Assembly: GCA_934590325.1 (NCBI GenBank)
Contig: CAKTOW010000001.1
Coordinates: 198,688-262,687, forward strand
Length of the DNA stretch: 64,000 bases
Source: an uncultured Oscillospiraceae bacterium
GTDB lineage: Bacteria; Bacillota; Clostridia; Oscillospirales; Oscillospiraceae
Reading direction: 5' to 3'
The notes beneath the pieces were generated by a model. That model saw only the letters and a program-made list of their open reading frames with translations. It did not search any database and had not been told where the DNA came from. Position 1 is the stretch's first letter, and each line of letters starts with the position of its first letter. Both the position numbers and the translations under genes were made by a program. Positions 49,675-58,907 of the stretch are shown here, piece after piece.

Positions 49675-49712
49675 GAAGAGGTTGGTATCATATTTTGATA
49701 CCAACCTCTTTT
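49675..49712 (+). terminator. Hairpin upstream of the first element gene
   Basis: AAGAGGTTGGTATCA (about 49676-49690) pairs with TGATACCAACCTCTT (49696-49710) over a 5-base loop, then TT. It lies just before the ribosome-binding site of the gene at 49741, so it could terminate incoming transcription or act as a leader element. Confidence 0.7.
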
Positions 49713-49740
49713 CAGTTTACGGAAAAGGAGGTTCAACACA

Positions 49741-50432
49741 TGAACAACAGCAGCATAGGGCAACAGCTCCGTTACCTCGAAGAAGTTCGCAGTTCTCTCC
49801 ATCGTGTGGGCTTTGAAACAAAGCCGCCGGAAGACTGCCAACTCCCCATCCAGTGGAACGATGCGCCGCTCTGCAGCATCACCGGCAAGGGCAGCGTGTT
49901 CTATCGGCGGGAGGACGCGGACACGCTCCAGGCAAAGGATGCCCTATATCGCGTCGAGGACATCGCCGCGAAGACGCTGGAGTATATGACCGCTATGGAA
50001 GCCGCCCCACAGCTCAAAGCCAGCGGACTGGATGGCGACTACCGTATCCTCGCTGACTTTGGCGGCACGGTGCTGGCAGGCACTCCGAGCAAACACGGCG
50101 TTCAATTCGTCACATGGGATTGGGATTACGACCGCACAGGCGTGTCCCACGGGCATTACTTCATGGAGAACTACGATGCTGCTAAGCAGGATTTCGCCAC
50201 ACGCTCTGGACTTATCCAAACGGAACGGCTTTTCAGCCCAGAGCAGCTGACTGAGATTTATCGCTGCTGTGCCGATTCTGTGGACGGGGAGTTTTTTGAA
50301 CTCACTGACAAGCAGGAGGAAGTAATCCACAGTGTCCAGCAACAGATTGAGGTGTGCGTGCCGGATTTGAACGAGCGAATCCGACAGCAGGAAGAAGCAT
50401 TGGAACGAGTCTCGCAGGAACAGGCAATGTAA
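49741..50432 (+). CDS. Element-encoded protein of unknown function
   Basis: 230 residues, starting MNNSSIGQQLRYLEEVRSS at 49741 behind AAAGGAGGTTCAACAC; a longer frame to 49695 lacks a site. Contains GGTVLAGTPSKHGVQFVTWD, YDRTGVSHGHYFMENYDAAK and a C-terminal coiled-coil-like region (VIHSVQQQIEVCVPDLNERI). It resembles uncharacterised proteins carried near ardA in clostridial conjugative elements. No membrane segment. Confidence 0.7.
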
Positions 50433-50500
50433 TACTACATGGCAATGGCCGGAGTTTTAGCAATAAGACTCTGGCCATTTTTTATTATGGAGGAAATGAA

Positions 50501-50743
50501 ATGCCGCAGACCAACCGGAAAAGCTCATTGGGGCATTGGTATGCCCCAGTCCTTGCCCCGGACTTTCCCCGCGATTCGCCGGAGATTCATGGTTGCACAC
50601 TTTTTGAGCGTTGCAAAGGCTGTCCCTATCCAGGGCATGGCTTCATCTGTTGGCAGAGTGAAGATACCTGCCTGCGGACCAGAATGAACAAAATCAATGG
50701 ATTGGAGGAAAACACAAATGATGATTCAAGCGGTTCTCAGTAA
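50501..50743 (+). CDS. Small Cys-rich element protein
   Basis: 80 residues. Cys spacing CTLFERCKGCPYPGHGFICW...DTCLR suggests a small metal-binding fold. The ATG at 50501 follows GGAGGAAATGAA. Its 3' end overlaps the ardA start by 26 bases, so the two are coupled. Function unknown. Confidence 0.65.
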   Translation: MPQTNRKSSLGHWYAPVLAPDFPRDSPEIHGCTLFERCKGCPYPGHGFICWQSEDTCLRTRMNKINGLEENTNDDSSGSQ

Positions 50744-51905
50744 TCCCAGCCACCCGGAATACGGCGTGGCGACCATCCCGTTCCCTATCCCCCGCGGCCA
50801 GTACGCACACTGCATGGAGCTGTTGGAGGCGTTGGAGATCGGCGATGCGGTCAAAGCCGACTGCAAGGTGGAAAAGATCGACAGCTTCTATACTGTCCTC
50901 AAGCGCACGGAGATGCTCCCGGTCAATGTGGAGGAGCTGAATTACCTCGCCAAACGGCTGGACAGCTTCGACACCGGCGAGGCCGCGCAGTTTCAGGCGA
51001 TGGCGCACAAGCTGGAGCTTTTCGAGCTGAAGGATCTCATCAATCTGACCTTCTGCTGCCAGCAGGCCACGGTCATCACTGACTTTTCCGACCTCGCCGC
51101 CATCGGCCGCGACCACTACATGAATCTGCACGGCGGCTGTGCAAGCGTGGATGAACTGAACGCGCTGGACGGCAAGAAAACCGCACGGCAGCTCATCGAA
51201 AGCGGCAGCGGCACGATCACGCCCTACGGTGTGGCCTATGACAACGGCATGCAGATGAAGCTGCTCTACGACGGTCAATTCTTTCCTTGCTACTATTACG
51301 AACCAAATCCCATTACCGTTGCGGTGACCGCTAAGTCCAATCCAGAGGACACCGATCACATCACATGGCTGTTTCTCCCCATGGTGCAGGAGGAGATCGA
51401 CCGTGCCCTCCTTCGCGGGGGCATCACAGATCCCGCCGATGTCCGCCTGCGGCTGGAGGACAGCCAGCTCCCCAATGAGGTGGATGTCCTGTTGGATATG
51501 GAGTACGAAACCCTCTCTGACCTCAACGAACTGGCAGCGGCAACGGATGGGTTATCAAAAGCGGATATGGAAAAGCTGGGCGCTGTGGTCATGCTGGCAG
51601 AGCCAAAGTCCGCGGCACAGATCAAAAATCTTGCGGAAAACCTCGACCTCTTTGACTTCGCCCCCGGCACACATACGCCGGAGGAGTACGGCAAGTACAT
51701 GATCCAGCAGTCCGGTCGCTTTGAGTATGACGAAAATCTCGATGCTTTTTACGACTATGAGAAGTACGGCACGGAGCGCATGAACGAGGAGGACGGGATG
51801 TTCACCGACCGGGGCTACATCGCTTACAAGGGCTATATTAGCATGGAGGAAGTGATGAACGGTGGTCAGAGCAGCCACATGGTGATGGGAGGGCTTTCGC
51901 GATGA
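50718..51905 (+). CDS. ArdA-like antirestriction protein
   Basis: 395 residues, acidic. ArdA family features include VEELNYLAKRLDSFDTGEAA, a repeating pattern of short acidic helices (IKNLAENLDLFDF, EYGKYMIQQSGRFEYDENL) and YIAYKGYISMEEV at the end. ArdA proteins mimic the shape and charge of bent DNA to block type I restriction enzymes during transfer. It is about twice the length of classical ArdA (about 165 residues), suggesting two ArdA-type units (residues about 60-180 and 215-380). The start at 50718 follows GGAGGAAAACACAA. Confidence 0.78.
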   Translation: MMIQAVLSNPSHPEYGVATIPFPIPRGQYAHCMELLEALEIGDAVKADCKVEKIDSFYTVLKRTEMLPVNVEELNYLAKRLDSFDTGEAAQFQAMAHKLELFELKDLINLTFCCQQATVITDFSDLAAIGRDHYMNLHGGCASVDELNALDGKKTARQLIESGSGTITPYGVAYDNGMQMKLLYDGQFFPCYYYEPNPITVAVTAKSNPEDTDHITWLFLPMVQEEIDRALLRGGITDPADVRLRLEDSQLPNEVDVLLDMEYETLSDLNELAAATDGLSKADMEKLGAVVMLAEPKSAAQIKNLAENLDLFDFAPGTHTPEEYGKYMIQQSGRFEYDENLDAFYDYEKYGTERMNEEDGMFTDRGYIAYKGYISMEEVMNGGQSSHMVMGGLSR

Positions 51906-52819
51906 TCATTCGGGCGGAACTGAAGTGTAAGCAGACCGGGTGCGAAGCAGACCCCTGTGCCGTGGATAAGGTCATAGAGCTGCCAAGCCAGCGCTTCCAG
52001 CAGTTCAGCCGCGCACTGCTGGCTGACTATGATTTCATCGCAGAGAACAAAAATGCCATCCGGCGTGATGATGACGCCAGACACTGTCTGCTCATCCTCG
52101 ACGCGGAGGGGACGGACGGGTTCCTCGTTGACCCACAGGGGCACAACTATGCCCGGTACAGTGCCTTCATTCCCAACGCCCGCAGTCTGCTGACGCCGGA
52201 TGTGACAATCGACCGCAGTTACCTCTCACCGGCAGAGCCTTGGCGGGACGAGAGCCGGGATGAAATGCTCCGCATGACGCTGCACGTCAATGGAAAGCCG
52301 GACTACACCCTCGTCCTCCCCACTGATGAGGAATACCTGGACGCTGTGAAAAATTATCTTGATATTGATGTTTTCGCGGATGCCATGCTTTGTGATATTC
52401 GTTTCAAGGTGCCGTATATCGGTGAACTGATCTGCGACACGGATTGTCCGGCTGTGGAGGATTACAACGAGTTCGCAGAAAAGCTGGAGGCCATCTGGCA
52501 GAAGGACGGGATGCTTCTGACCTACGCGGCCGTGCTGGATGCTGAACGGCCTGATACGCTGCACCGGGCGCGTGAGCTTTTGGAGGAGTTGGACAACTAC
52601 CAGCGCATCGTAGACACTTATGGTTACGGCCAGCAGCGGCTGCAGGAAACGCTGGGGCTGGATGATGAAGCCATCTATGAGCTGGACGGCTACATGGATT
52701 TTGAGAAATACGGTCAGGACTGCATGGAAAACGACTGCGTGACAAAAACAGAGTTCGGACTGCTGCGCCGCTTGGACCCGCCGTTCCCGGTGCAGCAGCA
52801 GGGACAGAGGATGATGTAA
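51902..52819 (+). CDS. DUF6329-like / ArdA-like element protein
   Basis: 305 residues. The first 85 residues (MIIRAELKCKQTGC, VIELPSQRFQQFSRALLADY, CLLILDAEGTDGFLVDPQGH) look like a DUF6329-type domain. The rest resembles ArdA-type acidic repeats (VEDYNEFAEKLEAIWQKDG, IYELDGYMDFEKYGQDCMEN), so antirestriction activity is a possibility. It overlaps the ardA stop by 4 bases (ATGA). A terminator follows at once. Confidence 0.65.
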   Translation: MIIRAELKCKQTGCEADPCAVDKVIELPSQRFQQFSRALLADYDFIAENKNAIRRDDDARHCLLILDAEGTDGFLVDPQGHNYARYSAFIPNARSLLTPDVTIDRSYLSPAEPWRDESRDEMLRMTLHVNGKPDYTLVLPTDEEYLDAVKNYLDIDVFADAMLCDIRFKVPYIGELICDTDCPAVEDYNEFAEKLEAIWQKDGMLLTYAAVLDAERPDTLHRARELLEELDNYQRIVDTYGYGQQRLQETLGLDDEAIYELDGYMDFEKYGQDCMENDCVTKTEFGLLRRLDPPFPVQQQGQRMM

Positions 52820-52823
52820 GCAA

Positions 52824-52856
52824 AAGCGGCTCGATCCATTTGGAACGAGCCGCTTA
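52824..52856 (+). terminator. Terminator of the first element operon
   Basis: AAGCGGCTCG / CGAGCCGCTT around ATCCATTTGGAA. Confidence 0.8.
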
Positions 52857-52897
52857 ATAAGCAGATAAACTGGAAGTTGCCGTTGTGAAGGTTATGC

Positions 52898-53362
52898 TCA
52901 TTTTGCGTTATTACTCTTCCGAACTCCGTCATTCATTCTTTTCACTTTGCGTTTCCATACAAAATATTGAACGAGCCAAGTGATGACGAAAATTGCAACG
53001 AATATTCCTACATATGAAAGAATACCAATGGCATTATGCTTCATCCAATTCGTAATATAGGCAATCGGCAACATCGTAACACAGGCAATGGAAAAGTAAA
53101 TTCCGCTTTGCTTTGCAAGGCTCCACGAATCAATTTCCCAAATAACGGAAGCCATTGCAAAGCCTGTACCCATAATTCCGCAGAGAATTGTTTGAAGAAT
53201 AACTGCGTTTAATTCATTTTTCATTGTATCAATCAGCTCAGGGGTGACAGGATAGAACGAACCATCTCCTATGCACATTGATATAATCACAGTTATTACA
53301 AAACCGATAGCAATGCCGAGAAGGAATCCGAGAAGCCCACGCTGAATCATCTTTTTTTTCAT
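52898..53362 (-). CDS. DUF3021 membrane protein
   Basis: 154 residues with four membrane helices (LLGFLLGIAIGFVITVIISM, AVILQTILCGIMGTGFAMAS, GIYFSIACVTMLPIAYITNW, ILSYVGIFVAIFVITWLVQY). DUF3021 proteins almost always follow a LytTR regulator and are thought to modulate it. Its GAGGTGG site overlaps the LytTR stop. The pair is far lower in GC than the surrounding element and lies on the opposite strand. Confidence 0.88.
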   Translation of the reverse strand: MKKKMIQRGLLGFLLGIAIGFVITVIISMCIGDGSFYPVTPELIDTMKNELNAVILQTILCGIMGTGFAMASVIWEIDSWSLAKQSGIYFSIACVTMLPIAYITNWMKHNAIGILSYVGIFVAIFVITWLVQYFVWKRKVKRMNDGVRKSNNAK

Positions 53363-53372
53363 TTTTACCACC

Positions 53373-53813
53373 TCATATTCCTAATAATTGTTTGATCTTG
53401 GCGACAAAACGCCTTGAAACATAAGTAACCGTCCCATTTGAAAGCGTAACACAAATTGTTCCTGCAAAGCTTAAATCAAAACCCTTGACTTTTCTCAGAT
53501 TGATAATATCCGAGTTTGATATTCGGACAAAAAAGTTGCTGTCCAGCCGCTGCTCCATTTCGTAAAGCCGCAGACGGAGCGTGTACTCACCGTGATTTGT
53601 TTCGGCAAACACTTTGCCTGATGCAGCAAAAATGCGGTAAATATCAAACGGCTCCAACACTTCGACAATATCATCTTTGAATCCGGCAATCATTTTCGGC
53701 TGCTCGTCTGAAAGCCTTTTCATGATTTCATTGATTTCGTCGGTCATTTTGTTTGTCACAACGATGATTTTGGGTTCCTTGCAGTTCTCATCTAACTTGA
53801 TTTCAATTTGCAT
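53373..53813 (-). CDS. LytTR DNA-binding regulator
   Basis: 146 residues: about 40 residues of unassigned N-terminus and a LytTR domain at about 45-146 (IYRIFAASGKVFAETNHGEY, LRLYEMEQRLDSNFFVRISN, SDIINLRKVKGFDLSFAGTI, NGTVTYVSRRFVAKIKQLLG). There is no receiver domain, as is usual for the LytTR-DUF3021 pairs that control small regulons, often competence or bacteriocin-related in Firmicutes. AGAGGAGGTGAGCAA precedes the ATG. Confidence 0.9.
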   Translation of the reverse strand: MQIEIKLDENCKEPKIIVVTNKMTDEINEIMKRLSDEQPKMIAGFKDDIVEVLEPFDIYRIFAASGKVFAETNHGEYTLRLRLYEMEQRLDSNFFVRISNSDIINLRKVKGFDLSFAGTICVTLSNGTVTYVSRRFVAKIKQLLGI

Positions 53814-53852
53814 TTGCTCACCTCCTCTTTGTTACGGTTACAGTATAAGAAA

Positions 53853-53882
53853 ATCGAGAATTGATTTCCACCGATTCTCGAT
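53853..53882 (-). promoter_or_regulatory. Inverted repeat in the LytTR promoter
   Basis: ATCGAGAAT (53853-53861) and ATTCTCGAT (53874-53882) are exact complements separated by 12 bases, i.e. about two helical turns centre to centre. They lie directly upstream of a TATACT -10 (minus strand). A probable autoregulatory LytTR site. Confidence 0.7.
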
Positions 53883-54018
53883 AGGTGGTCGTTTTCAGAC
53901 CATAGACGGTAGATTATATAAATAATCTTCCTCATCAAATTCCGATTTGTCAGCCACATCATAGCATATCCCCCAGTAATGTGTAAAGCCAAATTCCACA
54001 CCGAAAGGAGTCTTAACC

Positions 54019-54495
54019 TTGAAAGATGCAACACAACTTCATATCCGACCTGCCCGCCCGGAGGAGGCGGGCTTATTTTATACCCCACACCCCGAAGAAG
54101 ATAAGCGGCTGGGTACCATCGGCCATGTCCGCATGGACTTCGGGCGCAGCGGAAACGAGTTCTGGCACACATGGTGGCCAAGAGGCCCGGAGGAGCTGAA
54201 CAGCCCTGTGTTCAAGCTGGAGCTGCAGGAGGTCGTGGACACGCTGCGGGAGAGTGTACTGAAAAACCGCTTCGCTATGGAGCGTTTTTGCTATGAACAC
54301 GGCGGCAAAATCAGCGGCGGCTGGACACAAAACTACGGCTACATCGTGGAAACCGAGCATTACCGCTACTGCCTGCGCTGCAATCCGTCCCCCGGAGATT
54401 ATAACTGCTACTGTACGGCCTATGATCTGGATGTCCAGCGGCAGAACATGGCACAGGAGGAAGCACCTCACATGGAGATGGGAGGCATGGTATGA
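54019..54495 (+). CDS. Element-encoded hypothetical protein
   Basis: 158 residues. TTG start at 54019 with AAAGGAG 8 bases upstream; a cleaner ATG is lacking. Contains HVRMDFGRSGNEFWHTWWPR, FAMERFCYEHGGKISGGW, YGYIVETEHYRYCLRCNPSP and GDYNCYCTAYD with four Cys. Similar proteins are found in the ardA regions of clostridial ICEs, but I know of no function. Confidence 0.65.
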   Translation: MKDATQLHIRPARPEEAGLFYTPHPEEDKRLGTIGHVRMDFGRSGNEFWHTWWPRGPEELNSPVFKLELQEVVDTLRESVLKNRFAMERFCYEHGGKISGGWTQNYGYIVETEHYRYCLRCNPSPGDYNCYCTAYDLDVQRQNMAQEEAPHMEMGGMV

Positions 54496-54621
54496 GCATG
54501 GGAACGGCTTATGCCAGAGGGCCTCCTGCCCTGTCAGACCATTACAAATCTTTCCGTTGACTTACGGATGGTTGTGTGGTAGTTGTTTGTGCTACCCAAA
54601 ACACAGAAAGGAGAAACACAC

Positions 54622-55383
54622 ATGAAAAAGAGGATCATGACCCTGATGATGGGGACGCTCCTGCTGCTCACAGCCTGTGGGCAGACGGGAGGCAGTTCTG
54701 CATCGACGACGCTGCCGGTGGCGGCGGTTCGGAGCGCGGCACAGGCCATCGCGCCAACGGAGGACAAGGTGCAGGAAGATGTCGACAGCCTTCTCGGTGA
54801 AGAGAATACTGAGGAGGCCGAGCCCGCAGGCGGCGAGGATACTCCGAAACTTGCCAATAGCGCCGAGACACCCTCCGGTAAGATGGAGGTAACACCACCG
54901 CCCACTGCACCGGAAGAACCGGTGATGCCCGCGCCTGCACCGGAGGATACACCTGCTCCCACACCCACGCCGGTGCCTACCCCGGCAGAGGAGAAACAGG
55001 AGGAAGAACCTGCGCCTACGCCTACGCCCGAACCTGCCCCTGCGCCTAAGCCTGCCGCCAGCGGGAACATCTACTCCATCGCGGAGGCTGTCCGGGCGGG
55101 CAACGAGTACGCAAGAGCGCAGTACGGCGTGACCATCGACACCTGTATGACCACCGCCGACTCCAGCTTCTTTCCCGGTACAGCGGACAGCGTGGCATGG
55201 CTGGCGGAGAACGGCGGACAGGCGGCACTGACCGCCGCCGTAAAGGGCAACGTGGACGCCACCTTCGCCTGCCTCGCCGCCATGGACGGCGCAGAGACGG
55301 TCAGCGCGTATGCGCGGTTCAACTGCACCGTCCGCTACGACGCGGCATCGGACGAATACATCGTGGTGGTGCTGTACGGATAA
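54622..55383 (+). CDS. Proline-rich lipoprotein
   Basis: 253 residues. Lipoprotein signal MKKRIMTLMMGTLLLLTAC (Cys19). A long acidic, Pro/Ala/Thr/Glu-rich linker (about 60-145; APTPTPVPTPAEE repeats) likely spans the cell wall, followed by a small folded C-terminal domain of about 100 residues (SIAEAVRAGNEYARAQYGVT, SAYARFNCTVRYDAASDEYI). It precedes the pilus operon but is cut off by a terminator. Function unknown. Confidence 0.72.
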   Translation: MKKRIMTLMMGTLLLLTACGQTGGSSASTTLPVAAVRSAAQAIAPTEDKVQEDVDSLLGEENTEEAEPAGGEDTPKLANSAETPSGKMEVTPPPTAPEEPVMPAPAPEDTPAPTPTPVPTPAEEKQEEEPAPTPTPEPAPAPKPAASGNIYSIAEAVRAGNEYARAQYGVTIDTCMTTADSSFFPGTADSVAWLAENGGQAALTAAVKGNVDATFACLAAMDGAETVSAYARFNCTVRYDAASDEYIVVVLYG

Positions 55384-55402
55384 ACCAACTGAATACCCGA
55401 CC

Positions 55403-55434
55403 GAAAGACCGACAGCGTGAGCTGCCGGTCTTTT
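55403..55434 (+). terminator. Terminator before the pilus operon
   Basis: AAAGACCGACAGC / GCTGCCGGTCTTT (one mismatch) around GTGA, then TTTTGCG. Confidence 0.8.
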
Positions 55435-55455
55435 GCGTTGGGAGAAAGGACGAGC

Positions 55456-57075
55456 ATGAAGAAAACAATTCCTAAGCTGTTGACGCTGGTATGCCTTTTA
55501 GTAGCAATCATGGGTCTGTCCATCGTGACCGCTCACGCTGCCACGGTAACGGGGACGATCAGCGGCGGTAACGAGTACCGTTACCATGAGGACAAAACGC
55601 CCGTGCCGCAATGGGGCGCGTTTACCAGCACAAAGCTGAAATACTTTACCAGAGATGATACGGGCGTAACGGTGCCTGCCTATTGCATGGAGCCATCCGT
55701 TCGCTCTGCCAGCGGCGATCTGAGCTACTCCTCCACCAGTTGGAGCAGCCTGAGCTGGAATCAGCGGTACGCTGTGACGCTGGCGCTCTCCTACGGCTAC
55801 GGCGGTAACTATGATTTTTATGGTATCCATCCCGACTGCGCGCAGCTGGCGACACAGGCGGTGATTTGGGAGTTCGTGTGCGGCTACCGCGGTACGACCT
55901 ATCCGTACACCCTGTATGATACCACCTGCGCCAACCTGTTCCACTACGCCGGCGACGGCGTGCAGGAGGCGTATGACATCCTTATTGACCGCATCATGGG
56001 TCATGGCGTGATCCCCAGCTTTGCGGTGAAGTACCGCAATCAGCTTTCGGATGCCAATGCCATTACGCTGACATGGGACGGCAGTCAGTATGTGGGTACA
56101 GCCACCGATACCAATGGTGTGCTGTCGCAGTACTACTTCCGGACCAATATCAGCGGCGTAACCGTCAGCCAGCGGCGTAATGTACTGACCGTGACGGCCA
56201 CAAAGGACGCTGCAGCGAAGCTGAACGGCTATATCAGCAGCGACTACGGCTACGCACTGGATGTGGAGGGTACGGAGGCTGTGCTGCTGGAGCCCAGCAA
56301 TGGCAGCAATTATCAGGCTTGCGCCGCGCTGACCTCACTGCCCGACCCCGTGTGGGCGTACATTCATTTTAAGGTCAAAATTGTGGAGGAGAAAGGCAGC
56401 CTGACCATCAATAAGGTGGACGCGGAAACCGGCAAGGTATTGGCAGGCGTGACCTATCGGCTATTTGATATCAATGGTAAAAAGGTGGCTGACATGACTA
56501 CCGGTGCGGACGGTAAGGCGGTATTCAAAGATTTACCACAGGGCAAGTACAGCTATCAGGAGATCAGCGCGCCCAGCGGTTATGTGGTGGACAATACCAA
56601 GTTTCAGATCACCATTACGGCCTCAGCACTGAACATTACGCACAAGCGGACAAATGCGTTGGCAAAAGGCAGCATCACCGTCCGCAAGGTGGAGGTAACG
56701 GGCAGTCCGCTTGCTGGTGCGGAGCTGCTGCTGGAGACTTCCGCAGATGGCAAGACTTGGTCGGAGGAGGGCAGAGTGACCACTGACAAAACCGGCATTG
56801 CCAAGTGGAGCGACCTCAAAACCGGTGCACAGTACCGTGTGACGGAGACCAAGACCCCAGCAGGCTACACGCTGCTGACCGAACCGCTGTTCGCGGGAAC
56901 GCTGGACAGCAGCAACCGAGATGTTACCATCACTGCCTGTAACAATGCAGGCTTCGTGCTGCCTTTCACAGGCGGTACGGGATTTACAACCTATTTCCTG
57001 TTTGCAGCACTCATGCTTTGCGTGGGTGTTTATTTTTGCAAAAAATCTGATTTTATGAAGGAGACAACCAAATGA
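55456..57075 (+). CDS. LPXTG adhesin with thioester domain and Cna-B repeats (pilus tip candidate)
   Basis: 539 residues. A signal peptide (about 1-28) precedes a thioester domain (about 35-290): Cys77 in PAYCMEPS and Gln134 in LATQAVIWEF are the pair that forms the Cys-Gln thioester used for covalent binding to host targets. Two Cna-B/SpaA-type domains follow (about 310-400 and 405-490), with KGSLTINKVDAETG and SITVRKVEVTGSPL openings and E-box YQEISAPSGY and YRVTETKTPAGY. The sorting signal is LPFTG at 502, then a membrane helix and basic tail. It leads the pilin-sortase operon and overlaps the pilin start by 4 bases. Confidence 0.9.
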   Translation: MKKTIPKLLTLVCLLVAIMGLSIVTAHAATVTGTISGGNEYRYHEDKTPVPQWGAFTSTKLKYFTRDDTGVTVPAYCMEPSVRSASGDLSYSSTSWSSLSWNQRYAVTLALSYGYGGNYDFYGIHPDCAQLATQAVIWEFVCGYRGTTYPYTLYDTTCANLFHYAGDGVQEAYDILIDRIMGHGVIPSFAVKYRNQLSDANAITLTWDGSQYVGTATDTNGVLSQYYFRTNISGVTVSQRRNVLTVTATKDAAAKLNGYISSDYGYALDVEGTEAVLLEPSNGSNYQACAALTSLPDPVWAYIHFKVKIVEEKGSLTINKVDAETGKVLAGVTYRLFDINGKKVADMTTGADGKAVFKDLPQGKYSYQEISAPSGYVVDNTKFQITITASALNITHKRTNALAKGSITVRKVEVTGSPLAGAELLLETSADGKTWSEEGRVTTDKTGIAKWSDLKTGAQYRVTETKTPAGYTLLTEPLFAGTLDSSNRDVTITACNNAGFVLPFTGGTGFTTYFLFAALMLCVGVYFCKKSDFMKETTK

Positions 57076-58907
57076 AAAAGATCCATCGCGTGTTCGCGCT
57101 GCTCATGGCCGCTATCATGGCTCTGAGCCTCATCACCACAGCGTTCGCAGAACCTACCATCGACCCCGCAAAGAACGCCTCCCTTTCCATCTACAAGTAC
57201 GACATCACCACTGCCAGCGCGGAGGGCGCGTGGGATGCCGAGTCCTACGTCAGCACTGGGCTGCATGACGATGCCGTCGTGGACAAGCTGGCAAAGTATG
57301 CCATTCAGGGCGTGGAGTTCACCTACCTCCGTGTTGCCGATGTCACCACGAGCAACGACCTGCTGGATGGTCAGCGTCAGGTGGGCGTGCTATATGGCTT
57401 CGACAACAGTGATCGCAGCTCCGCCGTGCTGTCTGCCATCGGCCTGACCACCGCAGACGCCCACAAGACCGACAATGGCATCAACTTCTTTACCAGTGAT
57501 ATGCTCAACAACAAGCTGTCCGCTGCGCTGACTGCCAATGCCACGAACGTGAAGAACGATCTGGAAACCGCCGTCAAGAACGGCGGCGTGGCTATGACCG
57601 AGACGGATGCCACCGGCCACACTTCTACTTCCAATATGGAGCAGGGCTTGTATCTCGTTGTGGAGACTCGCGTCCCTAAAAATGTCACCTCCACCTGCAA
57701 TCCTTTCCTCGTGTCCCTGCCCATGACCACCATTGATGGCGCGGCGTGGAATTACGATGTGACTGTTTACCCCAAGAATCAGACCGGCAATCCTACGCTG
57801 GATAAGACCGTGCGTGAAGCAAAGAACTCCACCGGCAAGAACAACGGCAGCCTGACTGACATCACCGATGGGTACGCTCACACTGCCACCGCCTCCGTGG
57901 GCGACACGGTGGATTATCAGATCATCAGCACACTGCCCACCATCACCTCCAAGGCGTCGGCTTTGAGCGAGTACACCTATGTGGATACGCTGAGCAAGGG
58001 CATCCGCTACAACAAGAACGACGTGGTCATCGAGTTCTTCAAGGACGCTGGCTGCACCGACAAGATCGCCACCTGGGCGGTGAACTCCGGCAAATTTACC
58101 GTGAGTTACGATGATACCGCCAACACCATGACCATCCGCATGACCGATACCGGTCTGGCGGAGATCAACGAGGCGGCCACCGTGTATACCGACAGCGTCA
58201 AGCGCGGGTATTCCGACTGCACCATGCGCCTCACCTACGCCGCCGCCCTGACCGCCGATGCCAAGATGGGCGATACCGATAACCCCAACGAGGTCGTACT
58301 GACGTGGAAGCGTACCAACACGACCTACTTTGACACCCTCAAGGACTGCTGCCATGTGTATACCTACGGCATTGACGTCCTCAAGCAGTTTTCTGACAAC
58401 GGCGGCAACGTGCGGAACGTGAAGTTTAGACTGCACAACGACACCGATGATGTATTCGTGATTGCCGACTTGAAGGATGGCGTGTATTACGCCAAGGGCT
58501 TTGCCACCAAGAAAACCGACGCCACCACTTTCGTTCCCAATAGCAGCGGTCACGTCGTGGTCAAAGGGCTGGAGGACGACACCTATTCCTTGACCGAAAC
58601 TGCCACCGACAAGGGCTATGTGCTGCTGAAGGATGCGGTCAAAATCGCTATCAAGACCGCTGAGAACGGTCAGTGCGAGAAGTGCGGCACCAAGCTGCTG
58701 ACCGCCTCCGCCACCATCAACGACAAGGATGTCACCATGAGCGAGGGCGACGCCATCGTGCCGCTGACCGTGGTCAATAACCCCGGCTTCGACCTGCCTA
58801 AGACCGGCGGCTACGGCACGTGGATGTTTACTATCGGCGGTGTGGCTCTGCTGGGCGCGGCGGCGTTTATCGTGATCCGCAGCCGTAAGCACAGGAACGA
58901 GCAGTGA
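57072..58907 (+). CDS. LPXTG-anchored major pilin (SpaA/fimbrillin type)
   Basis: 611 residues. Signal peptide (about 1-27), pilin motif VYPKNQTGNP near residue 232 whose Lys is joined to the next subunit, a D2-like isopeptide fold, and a last Cna-B-like domain with E-box YSLTETATDKGY. The sorting signal is LPKTG at 575, then a helix and RSRKHRNEQ. A typical class C sortase substrate that polymerises into the shaft. Two Cys in CEKCGTK near 538 are unusual for a pilin. Its stop overlaps the sortase start. Confidence 0.92.
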   Translation: MKKIHRVFALLMAAIMALSLITTAFAEPTIDPAKNASLSIYKYDITTASAEGAWDAESYVSTGLHDDAVVDKLAKYAIQGVEFTYLRVADVTTSNDLLDGQRQVGVLYGFDNSDRSSAVLSAIGLTTADAHKTDNGINFFTSDMLNNKLSAALTANATNVKNDLETAVKNGGVAMTETDATGHTSTSNMEQGLYLVVETRVPKNVTSTCNPFLVSLPMTTIDGAAWNYDVTVYPKNQTGNPTLDKTVREAKNSTGKNNGSLTDITDGYAHTATASVGDTVDYQIISTLPTITSKASALSEYTYVDTLSKGIRYNKNDVVIEFFKDAGCTDKIATWAVNSGKFTVSYDDTANTMTIRMTDTGLAEINEAATVYTDSVKRGYSDCTMRLTYAAALTADAKMGDTDNPNEVVLTWKRTNTTYFDTLKDCCHVYTYGIDVLKQFSDNGGNVRNVKFRLHNDTDDVFVIADLKDGVYYAKGFATKKTDATTFVPNSSGHVVVKGLEDDTYSLTETATDKGYVLLKDAVKIAIKTAENGQCEKCGTKLLTASATINDKDVTMSEGDAIVPLTVVNNPGFDLPKTGGYGTWMFTIGGVALLGAAAFIVIRSRKHRNEQ

